A stretch of DNA of 64,000 bases from Enterobacteriaceae bacterium RIT714 (GCA_009668015.1 WJYB01000001.1:248001-312000); one strand, 5' to 3'. Shown: positions 39,513 to 49,902, counted from the first letter of the stretch. Translations and numbers: made by a program. The notes: a model not told the origin generated them from the sequence alone.

Positions 39513-40685
39513 TTACAGCAGAGAATGAATCCCTGCAATCAGCCGCTCAACGCCTTGCTCCAGCTTGCTACGCGGGCAACCGGCGTTGAGGCGCACAAAA
39601 CCGTTTCCTTCCACGCCATAGGTGTAGCCAGGCATGATGGCGACTTTTTGCTGCTCAATCAGCACTTTTTGCAGCGCTTTGTCGTCAATGCCGAGTGCGC
39701 TCAAATCAATCCATGCCAGATAGGTGGCTTCAGGCGGCTGCCAGTTCAGTGCCGGAAAAGCGCCGTTTAAGCGTTCCGCAATAAAATGCAGATTCGCTTC
39801 CAGATAGTTACGCAACGCGTCCAGCCACGGCTCTCCCTGATGATAGGCGGCAATATGTGCGGTCAGCGCCAGCACGGAAGGGGAAGAAAGCCCGTCGCGG
39901 CCTTTGAGCGCGCTGAGATACTGCTCACGGCTCTCGTCGTCGCCAATCAATCCGTAAGCGCCGGTTAACGCGGGAATATTAAAGCTCTTGGAGCCGGAGG
40001 TCAGTAGCGCCCATTTGCCGCGAGCCACCTCATTCCACGGGGTATGTGTATGATTTCCCCACACCATATCCATATGAATTTCGTCGCTGATTACCGCCAC
40101 GTTATGGCGCGCACAAAGCCCGGCTATGGTTTGCAGCTCACTGCGGGTCCACACCTTTCCGGTTGGATTTTGCGGGCTGCACAGCAGCAAAAGGGAGTTC
40201 TCTGGCTGTGACAGCGCGGCTTCGAGTTTTGCCATATCGCACTGCCAGCCCGTCGCACGCTTCTCCATGGCGACAGGAACGATGTGGCGCTGATTGCCCT
40301 CTACGGCTTTATAGAAAGCATCGTAAGCCGGAGTATGAACCACGATCCCGTCGCCGGGCTTCGACCACAGGCGAATCAGCTCCGACACCATATAAATAAC
40401 CGACGGGCCGTAGACCAGGGTATGGGTGTCAATCTGACTGTTAAAGCGCTGGTGGAACCAGTGCGCAACGGCTGCCAGAAACGCGTCATTTTTCCAGCGG
40501 CTATAGCCAAACACGCCGTGACTGATGCGTTGGTGGAGGGCATCGGTGATACAGGGGGCGGTGGCAAAATCCATGTCGGAAATCGTAAATGGCAGGAGAT
40601 CGGCAGCGCCAAAGCGGTCGGCAACGTAATCCCACTGGGTACACCAGGTGCCGTGGCGATCCACGACGGTGGAAAAATCGAACAT
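39513..40685 (-). CDS. malY: Cystathionine beta-lyase / maltose regulon modulator MalY
   Basis: PLP-dependent beta C-S lyase of 390 residues, fold type I, with the PLP Lys in TSGSKSFNIPAL. In E. coli MalY also binds and inhibits the activator MalT, dampening the maltose regulon. Cytosolic dimer. It lies downstream of malX with a 49-bp gap that contains an intrinsic terminator-like hairpin. AAAGGACGAGAAAG precedes the ATG. Confidence 0.95.
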   Translation of the reverse strand: MFDFSTVVDRHGTWCTQWDYVADRFGAADLLPFTISDMDFATAPCITDALHQRISHGVFGYSRWKNDAFLAAVAHWFHQRFNSQIDTHTLVYGPSVIYMVSELIRLWSKPGDGIVVHTPAYDAFYKAVEGNQRHIVPVAMEKRATGWQCDMAKLEAALSQPENSLLLLCSPQNPTGKVWTRSELQTIAGLCARHNVAVISDEIHMDMVWGNHTHTPWNEVARGKWALLTSGSKSFNIPALTGAYGLIGDDESREQYLSALKGRDGLSSPSVLALTAHIAAYHQGEPWLDALRNYLEANLHFIAERLNGAFPALNWQPPEATYLAWIDLSALGIDDKALQKVLIEQQKVAIMPGYTYGVEGNGFVRLNAGCPRSKLEQGVERLIAGIHSLL

Positions 40686-40705
40686 CTTTCTCGTCCTTTA
40701 AGTAA

Positions 40706-40728
40706 AAACCCCCTTCAGAGAAGGGGGT
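40706..40728 (-). terminator. Terminator or attenuator between malX and malY
   Basis: On the minus strand ACCCCCTTC-TCT-GAAGGGGGT is followed by TTTTAC. A good intrinsic terminator inside what is an operon in E. coli, so malY expression probably relies on readthrough. Confidence 0.75.
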
Positions 40729-40734
40729 GAGACG

Positions 40735-42327
40735 TCAGGCTTCTACCGTTCTCATCAGTGTCGATAGCTCGTCTTTGACCGATTGCACCTGCGGGCCAAT
40801 CACAACCTGCAAATTATGCTGATTCAACTGTACCACACCGATCGCCCGGTTTGCCTTCAGGGCGTTGGTATCGACTTTCGACATATCGTTCACCGACAGG
40901 CGCAGACGGGTGATGCAGTTATCCAGTGACGTAATATTGTCCGCGCCGCCGAGGGCCGCCAGAATTGCAGGCGTGTTATACCCCGATTTACCGACGGTCC
41001 CGACGACAGCCTGCTCAACGTTGCTGGCGGTATCCGTATCACGCCCGGGAGTTTTGAGGTTAAAGCGGGTAATGGCGAAACGGAAAATCGCGTAGTACAC
41101 CGCAAACCAGATCGCCGCGACAACCGGTACCAGATACCACTTGGTAGACAGGCCATGCAGAATGCCGAATACCACGAAGTCGATCACGTTACCGTCGGTA
41201 TTCCCGATGGTGACGCCGAGAACAGCCATCGTCGTGAAGCCCAGACCGGTCAGGACTGCGTGAATGAGATACAGCACCGGTGCCACGAACAGGAACAGGA
41301 ACTCAATCGGCTCAGTGGTGCCGCCAACCACACAGGCGATCACGCCAGAGATCAGCAGCCCTTTAATTTTATGACGGTTTTCAGGACGCGCGCAGTGATA
41401 CATCGCCAGCGCCGCACCCGGCAGGCCGCCGAGGAAGGCCGGCATTTTACCCTGCGACAGGAAGCGGGTGGCGCTCTCGGAGAAGCCGTGCGTGGTCGGG
41501 CAACTGAGCTGCGCCTGGAAAATCGTCAGCGCGCCGCTTACATCATGCCCGCAAACATCCATCGTGCCGCCCGCTTCGGTAAAGCGAATCAGGGCCACCA
41601 GAATGTGTTGCAAACCAAACGGCAGCAACAGGCGCTCGCCGGTACCGAAAATCATCGGTCCAAAGTCGCCCGCGCTATTAATGATGCGGCCAATCGCAGT
41701 AATACCCATGGCGAAAACCGGCCAAATCAGCGGGATCACCAGACCAAACAGACCCATTACCACCAGGGTGGCGATCGGCACAAAGCGGGTGCCACCGAAG
41801 AAGGCCAGGGCATCCGGCAGGCGGATGTTATGGAAGCGCTCGTGCAGCATCCAGATGATCACACCGGCAATAACCGCCCCGAGGATCCCGGTGTCAATGG
41901 ACTGGATCCCCAACACGCTCTGAATATTATTGGCTTTAAGCACGGCGGCATCGGTGGTGGGCAGAATACCTTTCGCCGTCAGCCAGAAGTTGACCGCCAG
42001 GTTCATCACCGCGTATCCGACAAAACCGGCAAACGCCGCGACGCCTTTATTCTCGCGCGCCAGCCCTAAAGGAATGGCGATACAGAACATCACCGGCAGG
42101 AAGCTAAACGCAAAGGAGCCGACTTTGCTCATCCAGACAAAGATCGCCTGCAGCACAGGATTGCCCAGGAAGGGAATTAAGGTTATGACATCATGGCTAC
42201 TCAGTGAACTGCCAATCCCCAGCATAATTCCGCAGAATGAGAGCAGTGCCACGGGTAACATAAAGGTTTTACCCAGTTGCTGGAAAAACTCCCACAGCGA
42301 TATTTTTTGTGCTGCTTTCGCCGTCAT
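40735..42327 (-). CDS. malX: PTS enzyme IICB, maltose/glucose type, MalX
   Basis: Membrane sugar permease of 530 residues: an IIC domain with about ten helices (residues 15-425) and a C-terminal IIB domain from about 450, whose phosphorylated Cys is in LDNCITRLRLSV. Related to PtsG; E. coli MalX can carry glucose and maltose. Needs Crr as IIA, since none is encoded here. Repressed by the divergent MalI; two MalI operators lie in the gap. It also carries the IIC loop GGTTEPIEF. Confidence 0.95.
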   Translation of the reverse strand: MTAKAAQKISLWEFFQQLGKTFMLPVALLSFCGIMLGIGSSLSSHDVITLIPFLGNPVLQAIFVWMSKVGSFAFSFLPVMFCIAIPLGLARENKGVAAFAGFVGYAVMNLAVNFWLTAKGILPTTDAAVLKANNIQSVLGIQSIDTGILGAVIAGVIIWMLHERFHNIRLPDALAFFGGTRFVPIATLVVMGLFGLVIPLIWPVFAMGITAIGRIINSAGDFGPMIFGTGERLLLPFGLQHILVALIRFTEAGGTMDVCGHDVSGALTIFQAQLSCPTTHGFSESATRFLSQGKMPAFLGGLPGAALAMYHCARPENRHKIKGLLISGVIACVVGGTTEPIEFLFLFVAPVLYLIHAVLTGLGFTTMAVLGVTIGNTDGNVIDFVVFGILHGLSTKWYLVPVVAAIWFAVYYAIFRFAITRFNLKTPGRDTDTASNVEQAVVGTVGKSGYNTPAILAALGGADNITSLDNCITRLRLSVNDMSKVDTNALKANRAIGVVQLNQHNLQVVIGPQVQSVKDELSTLMRTVEA

Positions 42328-42380
42328 AAAACGACTCCTTTATTGTTAAAATAGATGTACCTGTTTCATCGCAGCGAAAA

Positions 42381-42396
42381 GATAAAACGTTTTACC
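42381..42396. promoter_or_regulatory. MalI operator 1 (malX side)
   Basis: GATAAAACGTTTTACC is a near-perfect palindrome matching the MalI site of E. coli; an identical copy lies 79 bp away. Confidence 0.88.
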
Positions 42397-42405
42397 AAAG
42401 TTTAG

Positions 42406-42421
42406 TGCGCGCTGAATCACA
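42406..42421 (-). promoter_or_regulatory. Candidate CRP site between the MalI operators
   Basis: The minus strand reads TGTGA-N6-GCGCA: one good half-site and one poor one. malX and malI are CRP-activated in E. coli, which is the main support. Confidence 0.4.
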
Positions 42422-42459
42422 TTCTCATGCTTTAATCCGCAGTATAAAGATAACTTATT

Positions 42460-42475
42460 GATAAAACGTTTTACC
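42460..42475. promoter_or_regulatory. MalI operator 2 (malI side)
   Basis: Second copy of GATAAAACGTTTTACC, 31 bases upstream of the malI start codon. Confidence 0.88.
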
Positions 42476-42505
42476 GTACTGCACATCAGGGAGTTACGCG
42501 TTTAC

Positions 42506-43534
42506 ATGTCTGTTGCGAAGAAAATCACCATTAACGACGTTGCGCTGGCGGCAGGCGTTTCGGTCAGTACGGTTTCGCTGGTGCTCAGTGGAAAAGGGCG
42601 CATCTCTCCTGCCACCGGGCAGCGCGTGAACGAGGCCGTGGAGCAACTAGGGTTTGTGCGCAACCGCCAGGCCGCGTCGCTGCGCGGTGGTCAAAGCGGG
42701 GTGATCGGCCTGATGGTTCGCGATCTGACATCGCCGTTTTACGCTGAGCTGACCGCCGGTCTTACCGAAGCGCTGGAAGCGCAGGGACGGATGGTCTTTT
42801 TAATGCACGGCGGACGCGAGGCGGAGCAACTGCTTTCCCGCCTGGATATGCTGCTGACGCAGGGCGTGGACGGCGTGATTATCGCCGGGGCATCGGGGGT
42901 GGGCAGCGAGCTGTGTGAGCGCGCGGCGGTGAAGGGTATCCCGCTGGTTTTCGCCTCTCGCGCGAGCTACCTTGACGAAGCCGACACGCTGCGGCCGGAT
43001 AACATGCAAGCGGCACAAATGTTGACCGAACATCTTATTCGCCGCGGTCACCAGCGTATTGCCTGGCTCGGCGGTAGAAGCTCTTCACTGACCCGTGCCG
43101 AACGCGTGGGCGGCTACTGCGCGACGCTTATCAAATATGGTCTGCCTTTTCACAGCGAGTGGGTGGTGGAGTGTGAATCCAGCCAGAAGAAAGCCGCAGA
43201 GGCCATGGGGGCGCTGCTGCGCAGCAGTCCGACCATCAGCGCGGTGATTTGCTATAACGATATTATTGCTATGGGCGCGTGGTTTGGGCTGATGCGTGCG
43301 GGCCGCCAGGGCGGAGAAGGCGGCGTAGAAGCGTTCTTTGACCATCAGGTTGCGCTGGGGGCTTTCGCCGATGTCGGCGAACACGCACTGGATGATTTAC
43401 CCATCGTCTGGGCAACGACGCCTGCGCGGGAGATGGGCTATACCCTCGCGGACAGAATCATGCAGCGGATTGAAAAATCAGATGTTCAGGCGGGGCATCA
43501 GATCGTCCCGGCGAGACTGGTCACCGTGAAGTAG
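42506..43534 (+). CDS. malI: LacI-family repressor MalI
   Basis: Repressor of 342 residues with an N-terminal helix-turn-helix (INDVALAAGVSVSTVSLVLSG, about 8-28) and a periplasmic-binding-like sensor domain. It represses malX-malY and itself through the two palindromes in the divergent gap; the natural inducer is unknown. I chose the ATG at 42506 (MSVAKKITIND), matching the family N-terminus and length. Downstream is ydgA, convergent; the hdhA-uidRABC genes next to malI in K-12 are absent. Confidence 0.95.
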   Translation: MSVAKKITINDVALAAGVSVSTVSLVLSGKGRISPATGQRVNEAVEQLGFVRNRQAASLRGGQSGVIGLMVRDLTSPFYAELTAGLTEALEAQGRMVFLMHGGREAEQLLSRLDMLLTQGVDGVIIAGASGVGSELCERAAVKGIPLVFASRASYLDEADTLRPDNMQAAQMLTEHLIRRGHQRIAWLGGRSSSLTRAERVGGYCATLIKYGLPFHSEWVVECESSQKKAAEAMGALLRSSPTISAVICYNDIIAMGAWFGLMRAGRQGGEGGVEAFFDHQVALGAFADVGEHALDDLPIVWATTPAREMGYTLADRIMQRIEKSDVQAGHQIVPARLVTVK

Positions 43535-43552
43535 CGCTTTCCGCTGTAAAAA

Positions 43553-43571
43553 GGCCCCTCGGAGAGGGGCC
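43553..43571. terminator. Terminator between malI and ydgA
   Basis: GGCCCCTC-GGA-GAGGGGCC has a run of A on the left, giving TTTTT on the minus strand; it terminates ydgA well and malI less so. Confidence 0.8.
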
Positions 43572-43578
43572 AGAAGGC

Positions 43579-45126
43579 TTACTGCTGAGGGACTACCGGT
43601 ACGGCCGGGGCTGCCGGATCGACCGGTTCTGCCTGTCCAGGGATCCCCAGAGTTGGCATACCAAACATGCCGACAAAATCTTCCAGCGGCATTTTCTGCC
43701 CGTTCAGCGTGACCTGGCCATTCGCGTATTGCAGGCTGGTGCCAATAACGTTGTCTTCAAGCGTGGTGATACGGAACATCTGGCCCATGGCCGCCATGCC
43801 TTTCACCTGCTGGCTCGCCAGCTTCGCAGAATCCTTCTCGTTGTAACCTTCCAGTTTCGCAATCTGGGTCATAAACTCGGTAGCCATATCCACCGGAATG
43901 GTGAGCTTGCTGTCGATGGATTTGACGCTGCGATCCACTTCCTGAGCCAGCGTTTGCGCTTCGCCAGTGGCTGTCGCCGGATCTTTCAGGAACAGTGACA
44001 GGTTGAAATTGGTCTCGCCTTTGCTGTTTTTCCAGCTCAGTGGCGCGATGGTGATCACCGGCTCGCCTTTGAGCAGCACAGGCAGATTGCTTAGCAGGGC
44101 ATCCATCGCTTTTTGCTGATACAGCTCCGGATTTTTGGTCATCAGCTCTTTATCGGCGAGCAGGGCCTGGCTCTGCGCACGATATTGCTGGCTAAACTGA
44201 TGCCACGCCTGACCGTCGATATTGCCCACTTTCACGGTTAATTTACCGGAACCGAGATCCTGGCTCTGCACCTTCAGGCTTTTTAGCGTGTAATCCATCT
44301 GGGTGTCGATGCTTTTGCCATCTTTCGAGACGCTGGATTTACCGTCCAGATCCATCCCTTCGAGCACGGCCATCTCTTTGCCTTCAACGGCAATAGCCAG
44401 TTTATCAAGGCTGATTTTCTGGTCGCCAATGCGCTCATCAAAGCTGGTCATACGGCTGTTGCCGTCCGCTTTCAGGTTGTTGAACGTCAGCTGAACCTTC
44501 TGGTTATATTCGTTTACCGCGTTCACCAGACCGCTTTCTGCGCTGCCGGTCAGGGAGAACACTTTACCGTCGCGATCCGCATCCAGTTTGAAATCGCCGC
44601 CGCTAAAGGCCACTTTTTCGTCGCCATTTTCATAATTCAGCGCTTTCAGGGCGATATCTGAGCTCGTATCACCGGCATAGCTGATGCGGGTATCAATCAC
44701 GAACGGGGATTCATTTTTCGCCAGATCAAACAGCGGTTTGGACGCTTCGTTGTTCACCAGCGTGGAGTTCACCGATGCCATCGAAGGGATCAGGTTGAAA
44801 TGTTTAAGCTGCGCCAGCGGGAACGGACCGTGATCAACGACTTCATTCAGCACCACGCTTTGTCCGGCCTTAAGCCAGCTGTTTTCTGTGCCCGCAACCG
44901 GTTTTACCACCAGTTGCATATGACTTCTGAACACGCCGCGCTGATAGTCCTGATAGCTCAGCTCCAGACCGGCTTCAGGGGCGGTGCGTTTGAGCTCGCT
45001 GTTCGCCTGGGCCACCATTTCAGCCAGGCGGCTTTCCAGCTGTTTGCCCGTGAACCACGAGGCGCCCGTCCAGACAACCCCTAATGCAACAACAACGCCA
45101 ACCGCTACGACCGATTTTTTCATCAT
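43579..45126 (-). CDS. ydgA: DUF945 envelope protein YdgA
   Basis: Protein of 515 residues with one N-terminal membrane helix (MMKKSVVAVGVVVALGVVW) and a long beta-rich domain outside the inner membrane. It ends in a Pro/Ala/Val-rich tail (about 485-515) longer than that of E. coli YdgA. The family role is unclear. It may start at either of two adjacent ATG codons (45126 or 45123). Same strand as manA, 154 bp away. Confidence 0.92.
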   Translation of the reverse strand: MMKKSVVAVGVVVALGVVWTGASWFTGKQLESRLAEMVAQANSELKRTAPEAGLELSYQDYQRGVFRSHMQLVVKPVAGTENSWLKAGQSVVLNEVVDHGPFPLAQLKHFNLIPSMASVNSTLVNNEASKPLFDLAKNESPFVIDTRISYAGDTSSDIALKALNYENGDEKVAFSGGDFKLDADRDGKVFSLTGSAESGLVNAVNEYNQKVQLTFNNLKADGNSRMTSFDERIGDQKISLDKLAIAVEGKEMAVLEGMDLDGKSSVSKDGKSIDTQMDYTLKSLKVQSQDLGSGKLTVKVGNIDGQAWHQFSQQYRAQSQALLADKELMTKNPELYQQKAMDALLSNLPVLLKGEPVITIAPLSWKNSKGETNFNLSLFLKDPATATGEAQTLAQEVDRSVKSIDSKLTIPVDMATEFMTQIAKLEGYNEKDSAKLASQQVKGMAAMGQMFRITTLEDNVIGTSLQYANGQVTLNGQKMPLEDFVGMFGMPTLGIPGQAEPVDPAAPAVPVVPQQ

Positions 45127-45280
45127 GATTATCCATAAAATGAAATCAGGCGGTAAAAACCGCCTGATGTTGTAATAAGGCTCTGACCAGCTTAACAAAA
45201 GTGGTTCGATAATTCAGTATAGCCGTCATCCATCAGATTGTATCGGTTCTGACAGCGCGAATTATCCACGGCAACGCCTT

Positions 45281-46456
45281 TTACAGCTTATTGAACACTC
45301 TGGCCAGTCGGCCAGTGCCGCTGATGTTAACCGGAGATTCGTTCGCCGCAACAAACGCAGATTCACCGGGTTTCAGCACCAGACGCTGTTCACCTTTGCT
45401 CAGGACTGCTTCCCCTTCGACGCAGAACAGAATAGCGGCGCTCTGCTGAGCCATCGCGGTTTCTGTCTGGCTAAGATCGTGCAGTGAGAAGGCAAAATCG
45501 TCTACCGGAATAGGGAAGTCCAGCTCCGCGCCGTTTTTCACCGGCTGCGTCAACAGCGCTTTCGCTGGCTTCGCCACGAACTTCACGTTCGCCACCAGTT
45601 CAGGGATATCAATATACTTCGGCGTCAGGCCCGCGCGCAGTACGTTATCGGAGTTGGCCATGACTTCCAGCGCGACGCCTTGCAAATAGGCGTGCGGGGT
45701 TTCGGCAAACAGGAACATCGCTTCGCCCGGATTCAGCTTTACCACGTTCAACAGCAGGGGAGAGAACAGGCCGCTGTCGTCGGGATAGAAGGTGGAAATC
45801 AGGCTGATGGTTTGCCACGGCTCGCCCTGCTGGCTTTGAAGGGCGGCCTTCAGGATCGCCAGCGCGTGCGCCTTTTCGTCACCCTGCATATTTAGCAGGC
45901 TGGCAAACAGCTGGCTCAGATTGGCGGCGTCCGGGTTTTCCAGGAAATGAGCAATAGCTTTGTGTGCCCCTGCGACGGGTTGCAGCAGAGAGACAATCTC
46001 CGAGAATTCGCGGAAAGCGTTCATCGCCAGGAAGGGCGTCAGGGCGAAAACCAGCTCCGGTTTGTGGTTAGGATCTTTATAGTTACGTTCGGCGGCATCC
46101 AGCGGAATACCCGCCGCGTTCTCTTTCGCAAATCCGGCTTCAGACGCCTTTTTGTTGGGATGAACCTGAATGGAAAGCGGCTGATCCGCACACAGCACTT
46201 TAAACAGGAACGGCAACTCGCCAAAACGAGTGGCTACCGCCTGACCCAGCAGCGTGGCTTTATCCGCCTCGATCACGTCGCGCAGCGAGCGCACCTGGCC
46301 GCTGGCATCTTCAATTCTCGAGCTGCTCTTCGGATGCGCGCCCATCCACAGCTCTGCCATCGGCAGGTTGTCGGGATTGGCGATACCGTAGAGATCCGTT
46401 AACGCAGTTTGACTTCCCCAGGCATAGTTTTGCACTGAGTTGATGAGTTTTTGCAT
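45281..46456 (-). CDS. manA: Mannose-6-phosphate isomerase
   Basis: Zinc cupin enzyme of 391 residues interconverting mannose 6-phosphate and fructose 6-phosphate; cytosolic. The type I signature QPLSIQVHPNK carries Gln and His ligands; HKPELVFAL has the Glu and FAETPHAYLQG the second His. The ATG at 46456 gives MQKLINSVQNYAWGS, matching E. coli. It is divergent from fumA across 260 bp, where I see no gene; the fumA promoters should be there. Confidence 0.97.
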   Translation of the reverse strand: MQKLINSVQNYAWGSQTALTDLYGIANPDNLPMAELWMGAHPKSSSRIEDASGQVRSLRDVIEADKATLLGQAVATRFGELPFLFKVLCADQPLSIQVHPNKKASEAGFAKENAAGIPLDAAERNYKDPNHKPELVFALTPFLAMNAFREFSEIVSLLQPVAGAHKAIAHFLENPDAANLSQLFASLLNMQGDEKAHALAILKAALQSQQGEPWQTISLISTFYPDDSGLFSPLLLNVVKLNPGEAMFLFAETPHAYLQGVALEVMANSDNVLRAGLTPKYIDIPELVANVKFVAKPAKALLTQPVKNGAELDFPIPVDDFAFSLHDLSQTETAMAQQSAAILFCVEGEAVLSKGEQRLVLKPGESAFVAANESPVNISGTGRLARVFNKL

Positions 46457-46716
46457 TATCAAGCCCTGTTTCGAATGTGGAATTATCTTTGCGTATTAAA
46501 GCAATAAACCATGCGGAAGTAACCTGCGCATGCAAAAAGTCGTATTAGTCTCAGTTTTTGTTAAAAAATTGTGTAGGATAAGCTAACTCGCTTTTAATAC
46601 CCCGAATAGATTGAGTCTCAGGAAGCAACGTATCTGCCACTCGAACTATCAAGGGGAAGCAGGGCAAACGGAAGAACTGCCTGTATCAAATCAGCAATGT
46701 CGTAAGTGAGAGCACA

Positions 46717-48363
46717 ATGTCGAACAAACCCTTTCATTACCAGGATCCTTTCCCACTGAGCAAGGATCAGACCGAATATTATCTGTTAACCCGCGACCAC
46801 GTTTCTGTCTCTGAATTTGAAGGGCAGGAGATCCTGAAAGTGGATCCGCAGGCGCTGACGTTAATGGCGCAGCAGGCGTTCCACGATGCCTCCTTTATGC
46901 TTCGCCCGGCGCACCAGCAGCAGGTAGCCGATATCCTCAACGACCCGCAGGCCAGCGAAAACGATAAATACGTTGCGCTACAGTTCCTGCGTAACTCCGA
47001 TATCGCGGCTAAAGGCATTCTGCCAACCTGTCAGGATACGGGGACCGCTATCATCACCGGCAAAAAGGGCCAGCGCGTCTGGACCGGTGGCGGTGACGAA
47101 GCGGCTCTGGCACACGGCGTGTACAACACCTACATTGAAGATAACCTGCGCTACTCGCAAAATGCCGCGCTGGATATGTATAAAGAGGTGAACACCGGCA
47201 CCAACCTGCCTGCGCAAATTGACCTCTACAGCGTGGATGGCGACGAATACAAATTCCTCTGCATCGCCAAAGGCGGCGGTTCAGCGAACAAAACCTATCT
47301 GTATCAGGAAACCAAAGCGCTGCTTTCACCGGGTAAGCTGAAAAACTATCTGGTGGAAAAGATGCGAACCCTCGGGACGGCCGCCTGTCCGCCTTATCAC
47401 ATTGCCTTTGTGATTGGCGGGACGTCGGCTGAAAGCACGCTGAAGACGGTCAAACTGGCTTCCACCAAATACTACGACGGCCTGCCGACGGAAGGGAACG
47501 AGCACGGTCAGGCGTTCCGCGATATTCAGCTTGAGCAGGAACTGCTGACAGAAGCGCAGAACCTGGGGCTGGGCGCGCAGTTCGGCGGCAAATATTTCGC
47601 CCATGATATCCGCGTTATTCGCCTGCCGCGCCACGGCGCCTCCTGCCCGGTCGGCATGGGCGTCTCCTGCTCGGCGGATCGCAATATCAAAGCAAAGATC
47701 AACCGCGATGGGATCTGGATCGAAAAGCTGGAAAACAACCCGGGCAAGTATATTCCGGAATCACTGCGTAAAGCGGGTGAGGGTGAGGCGGTTCACGTCG
47801 ATCTCAACCGCCCAATGAGCGACATTCTGCAGCAACTTTCGCAGTATCCGGTCTCTACGCGCCTGTCGCTGAACGGCACGATTATCGTCGGACGCGATAT
47901 CGCGCACGCGAAGCTGCAAGAGCGGCTGGAGAAGGGCGAAGGTTTGCCGCAGTACATTAAAGATCACCCGATTTACTACGCCGGGCCGGCCAAAACGCCT
48001 GAAGGCTATGCCTCGGGTTCACTCGGGCCAACCACCGCAGGGCGCATGGATTCCTATGTGGATCAGCTGCAGGCTAACGGTGGCAGTATGATCATGCTGG
48101 CGAAAGGCAACCGCAGCCAGCAGGTGACGGATGCCTGCCATAAACACGGCGGTTTCTATCTCGGCAGCATTGGCGGCCCCGCCGCAGTCCTCGCGCAAGG
48201 CAGTATCAAGAGCCTGGAGTGTGTGGAATATCCGGAACTGGGAATGGAAGCGATCTGGAAAATTGAAGTTGAAGACTTCCCGGCCTTTATCCTTGTGGAT
48301 GACAAAGGCAACGACTTCTTCAAACAGATCCAGTCGTCCCAGTGTTCGGCGTGCGTGAAGTAA
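46717..48363 (+). CDS. fumA: Fumarase A, class I, [4Fe-4S]
   Basis: Aerobic, oxygen-labile iron-sulfur fumarase of 548 residues, same length as E. coli FumA. Cluster Cys are in [10 protein letters not shown] (105), TAACPPYH (224) and [14 protein letters not shown] (318). It hydrates fumarate to malate in the TCA cycle; cytosolic dimer. A terminator-like hairpin follows before fumC. Confidence 0.97.
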   Translation: MSNKPFHYQDPFPLSKDQTEYYLLTRDHVSVSEFEGQEILKVDPQALTLMAQQAFHDASFMLRPAHQQQVADILNDPQASENDKYVALQFLRNSDIAAKGILPTCQDTGTAIITGKKGQRVWTGGGDEAALAHGVYNTYIEDNLRYSQNAALDMYKEVNTGTNLPAQIDLYSVDGDEYKFLCIAKGGGSANKTYLYQETKALLSPGKLKNYLVEKMRTLGTAACPPYHIAFVIGGTSAESTLKTVKLASTKYYDGLPTEGNEHGQAFRDIQLEQELLTEAQNLGLGAQFGGKYFAHDIRVIRLPRHGASCPVGMGVSCSADRNIKAKINRDGIWIEKLENNPGKYIPESLRKAGEGEAVHVDLNRPMSDILQQLSQYPVSTRLSLNGTIIVGRDIAHAKLQERLEKGEGLPQYIKDHPIYYAGPAKTPEGYASGSLGPTTAGRMDSYVDQLQANGGSMIMLAKGNRSQQVTDACHKHGGFYLGSIGGPAAVLAQGSIKSLECVEYPELGMEAIWKIEVEDFPAFILVDDKGNDFFKQIQSSQCSACVK

Positions 48364-48375
48364 AATATCCTCCGG

Positions 48376-48404
48376 CCCGGCAGGCGTTCGCGTCGCCGGG
48401 TTTT
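48376..48404 (+). terminator. Terminator between fumA and fumC
   Basis: CCCGGC and GCCGGG pair around a 13-base loop, followed by TTTTCTCT. It separates fumA transcription from the independently promoted fumC. Confidence 0.6.
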
Positions 48405-48507
48405 CTCTAAGAGCGCACAAAGCGCCATACTGATTTTTTGAAGCCAACAATACTTAATCCAGCATGTGAGCAATGTCCCCAAATTCATTGTTATCAAGGA
48501 GAAAGTA

Positions 48508-49902
48508 ATGACAACGCATCGTAGCGAGAAAGATTCCATGGGCGCTATCGACGTTCCGGCTGACAAGCTGTGGGGCGCGCAAACCCAGCGTTCACTTGAA
48601 CATTTTCGAATTTCTACCGAGAAAATGCCCGTCTCGCTGATCCACGCGCTGGCGCTGACCAAACGTGCCGCGGCAAAAGTTAACCAGGATTTAGGCCTGC
48701 TGAGCGCTGAAAAGGCGACGGCCATCATCAGTGCTGCCGATGAAGTGCTGGCAGACCAACACCCGGATGAGTTTCCCCTCGCGATCTGGCAAACCGGCTC
48801 CGGAACGCAAAGCAACATGAACATGAACGAAGTGCTGGCCAATCGCGCAAGCGAACTGCTGGGCGGCGTGCGCGGCATGGAGCGTAAAGTTCACCCGAAC
48901 GACGATGTGAACAAAAGCCAAAGTTCTAACGATGTGTTTCCGACGGCGATGCACGTCGCGGCCATCATTGCCCTGCGCAAGCACCTGATCCCACAGCTTG
49001 AGGTATTAAGGAAGACGCTCGATACCAAATCGAAAGCCTTCAGCGATATCGTCAAAATTGGCCGTACCCATCTTCAGGACGCCACGCCGCTGACCCTCGG
49101 ACAGGAGATTTCTGGCTGGGTGGCGATGCTGGAGCATAACCTTAAGCACCTCGACAACAGTCTGCCGCATCTGGCCGAACTGGCGCTGGGCGGCACGGCG
49201 GTGGGAACGGGGCTGAATACGCATCCTGAATACGCGGTACGCGTGGCAAAAGAGCTATCGGATATCACCGGTCAACTGTTTGTCACCGCGCCGAATAAAT
49301 TCGAAGCGCTCGGAACCTGCGATGCGCTGGTGCATGCTCATGGTGCGCTGAAAGGTCTGGCGTCATCGCTGATGAAAATCGCTAACGACGTGCGCTGGCT
49401 GGCCTCTGGCCCACGTTGTGGCATCGGCGAAATCAGTATTCCTGAAAACGAGCCGGGCAGCTCCATCATGCCGGGTAAAGTCAATCCGACCCAGTGCGAA
49501 GCCATGACCATGCTCTGCTGCCAGGTCATCGGCAACGATGTGGCGGTGAATCTGGGCGGCGCATCGGGGAATTTTGAGCTGAACGTCTATCGTCCAATGG
49601 TCATCCATAACTTCATGCAATCGGTGCGGTTGCTGGCGGACGGCATGGAGAGTTTCAACGCGCATTGTGCGACAGGCATCGAGCCGAACCGGGAGCGTAT
49701 CAGCCAGCTGCTGAATGAATCGCTGATGCTGGTGACCGCGCTTAACACCCATATCGGCTACGATAAAGCCGCCGAAATTGCCAAAAAAGCGCACAAAGAG
49801 GGGCTGACGCTTAAGGCCTCCGCCCTGGCGCTGGGCTATCTGACCGAAGCCGAGTTTGACCGCTGGGTGCGCCCGGAAGAGATGGTCGGCAGTATGAAAT
49901 AA
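48508..49902 (+). CDS. fumC: Fumarase C, class II
   Basis: Cluster-free, oxidant-stable fumarase of 464 residues (homotetramer) that replaces FumA under superoxide stress or low iron. Signature [13 protein letters not shown] holds the catalytic Ser loop; [10 protein letters not shown] has the catalytic His. AAGGAGA lies eight bases before the ATG at 48508. In E. coli it has its own SoxS-dependent promoter, which the 144-bp gap could hold. The stop codon directly abuts the stop of convergent tus. Confidence 0.97.
   Translation: MTTHRSEKDSMGAIDVPADKLWGAQTQRSLEHFRISTEKMPVSLIHALALTKRAAAKVNQDLGLLSAEKATAIISAADEVLADQHPDEFPLAIWQTGSGTQSNMNMNEVLANRASELLGGVRGMERKVHPNDDVNKSQSSNDVFPTAMHVAAIIALRKHLIPQLEVLRKTLDTKSKAFSDIVKIGRTHLQDATPLTLGQEISGWVAMLEHNLKHLDNSLPHLAELALGGTAVGTGLNTHPEYAVRVAKELSDITGQLFVTAPNKFEALGTCDALVHAHGALKGLASSLMKIANDVRWLASGPRCGIGEISIPENEPGSSIMPGKVNPTQCEAMTMLCCQVIGNDVAVNLGGASGNFELNVYRPMVIHNFMQSVRLLADGMESFNAHCATGIEPNRERISQLLNESLMLVTALNTHIGYDKAAEIAKKAHKEGLTLKASALALGYLTEAEFDRWVRPEEMVGSMK

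Noticed and set aside
41155-42069. A 304-codon open frame opposite malX
   Set aside because: Shadow of the IIC domain; no recognisable protein.
45160-45180. A Ter-like sequence ATGTTGTAATAAGG between ydgA and manA
   Set aside because: The invariant C after GTAA and the following bases do not fit the Ter core; it is also part of a small inverted repeat after another element.
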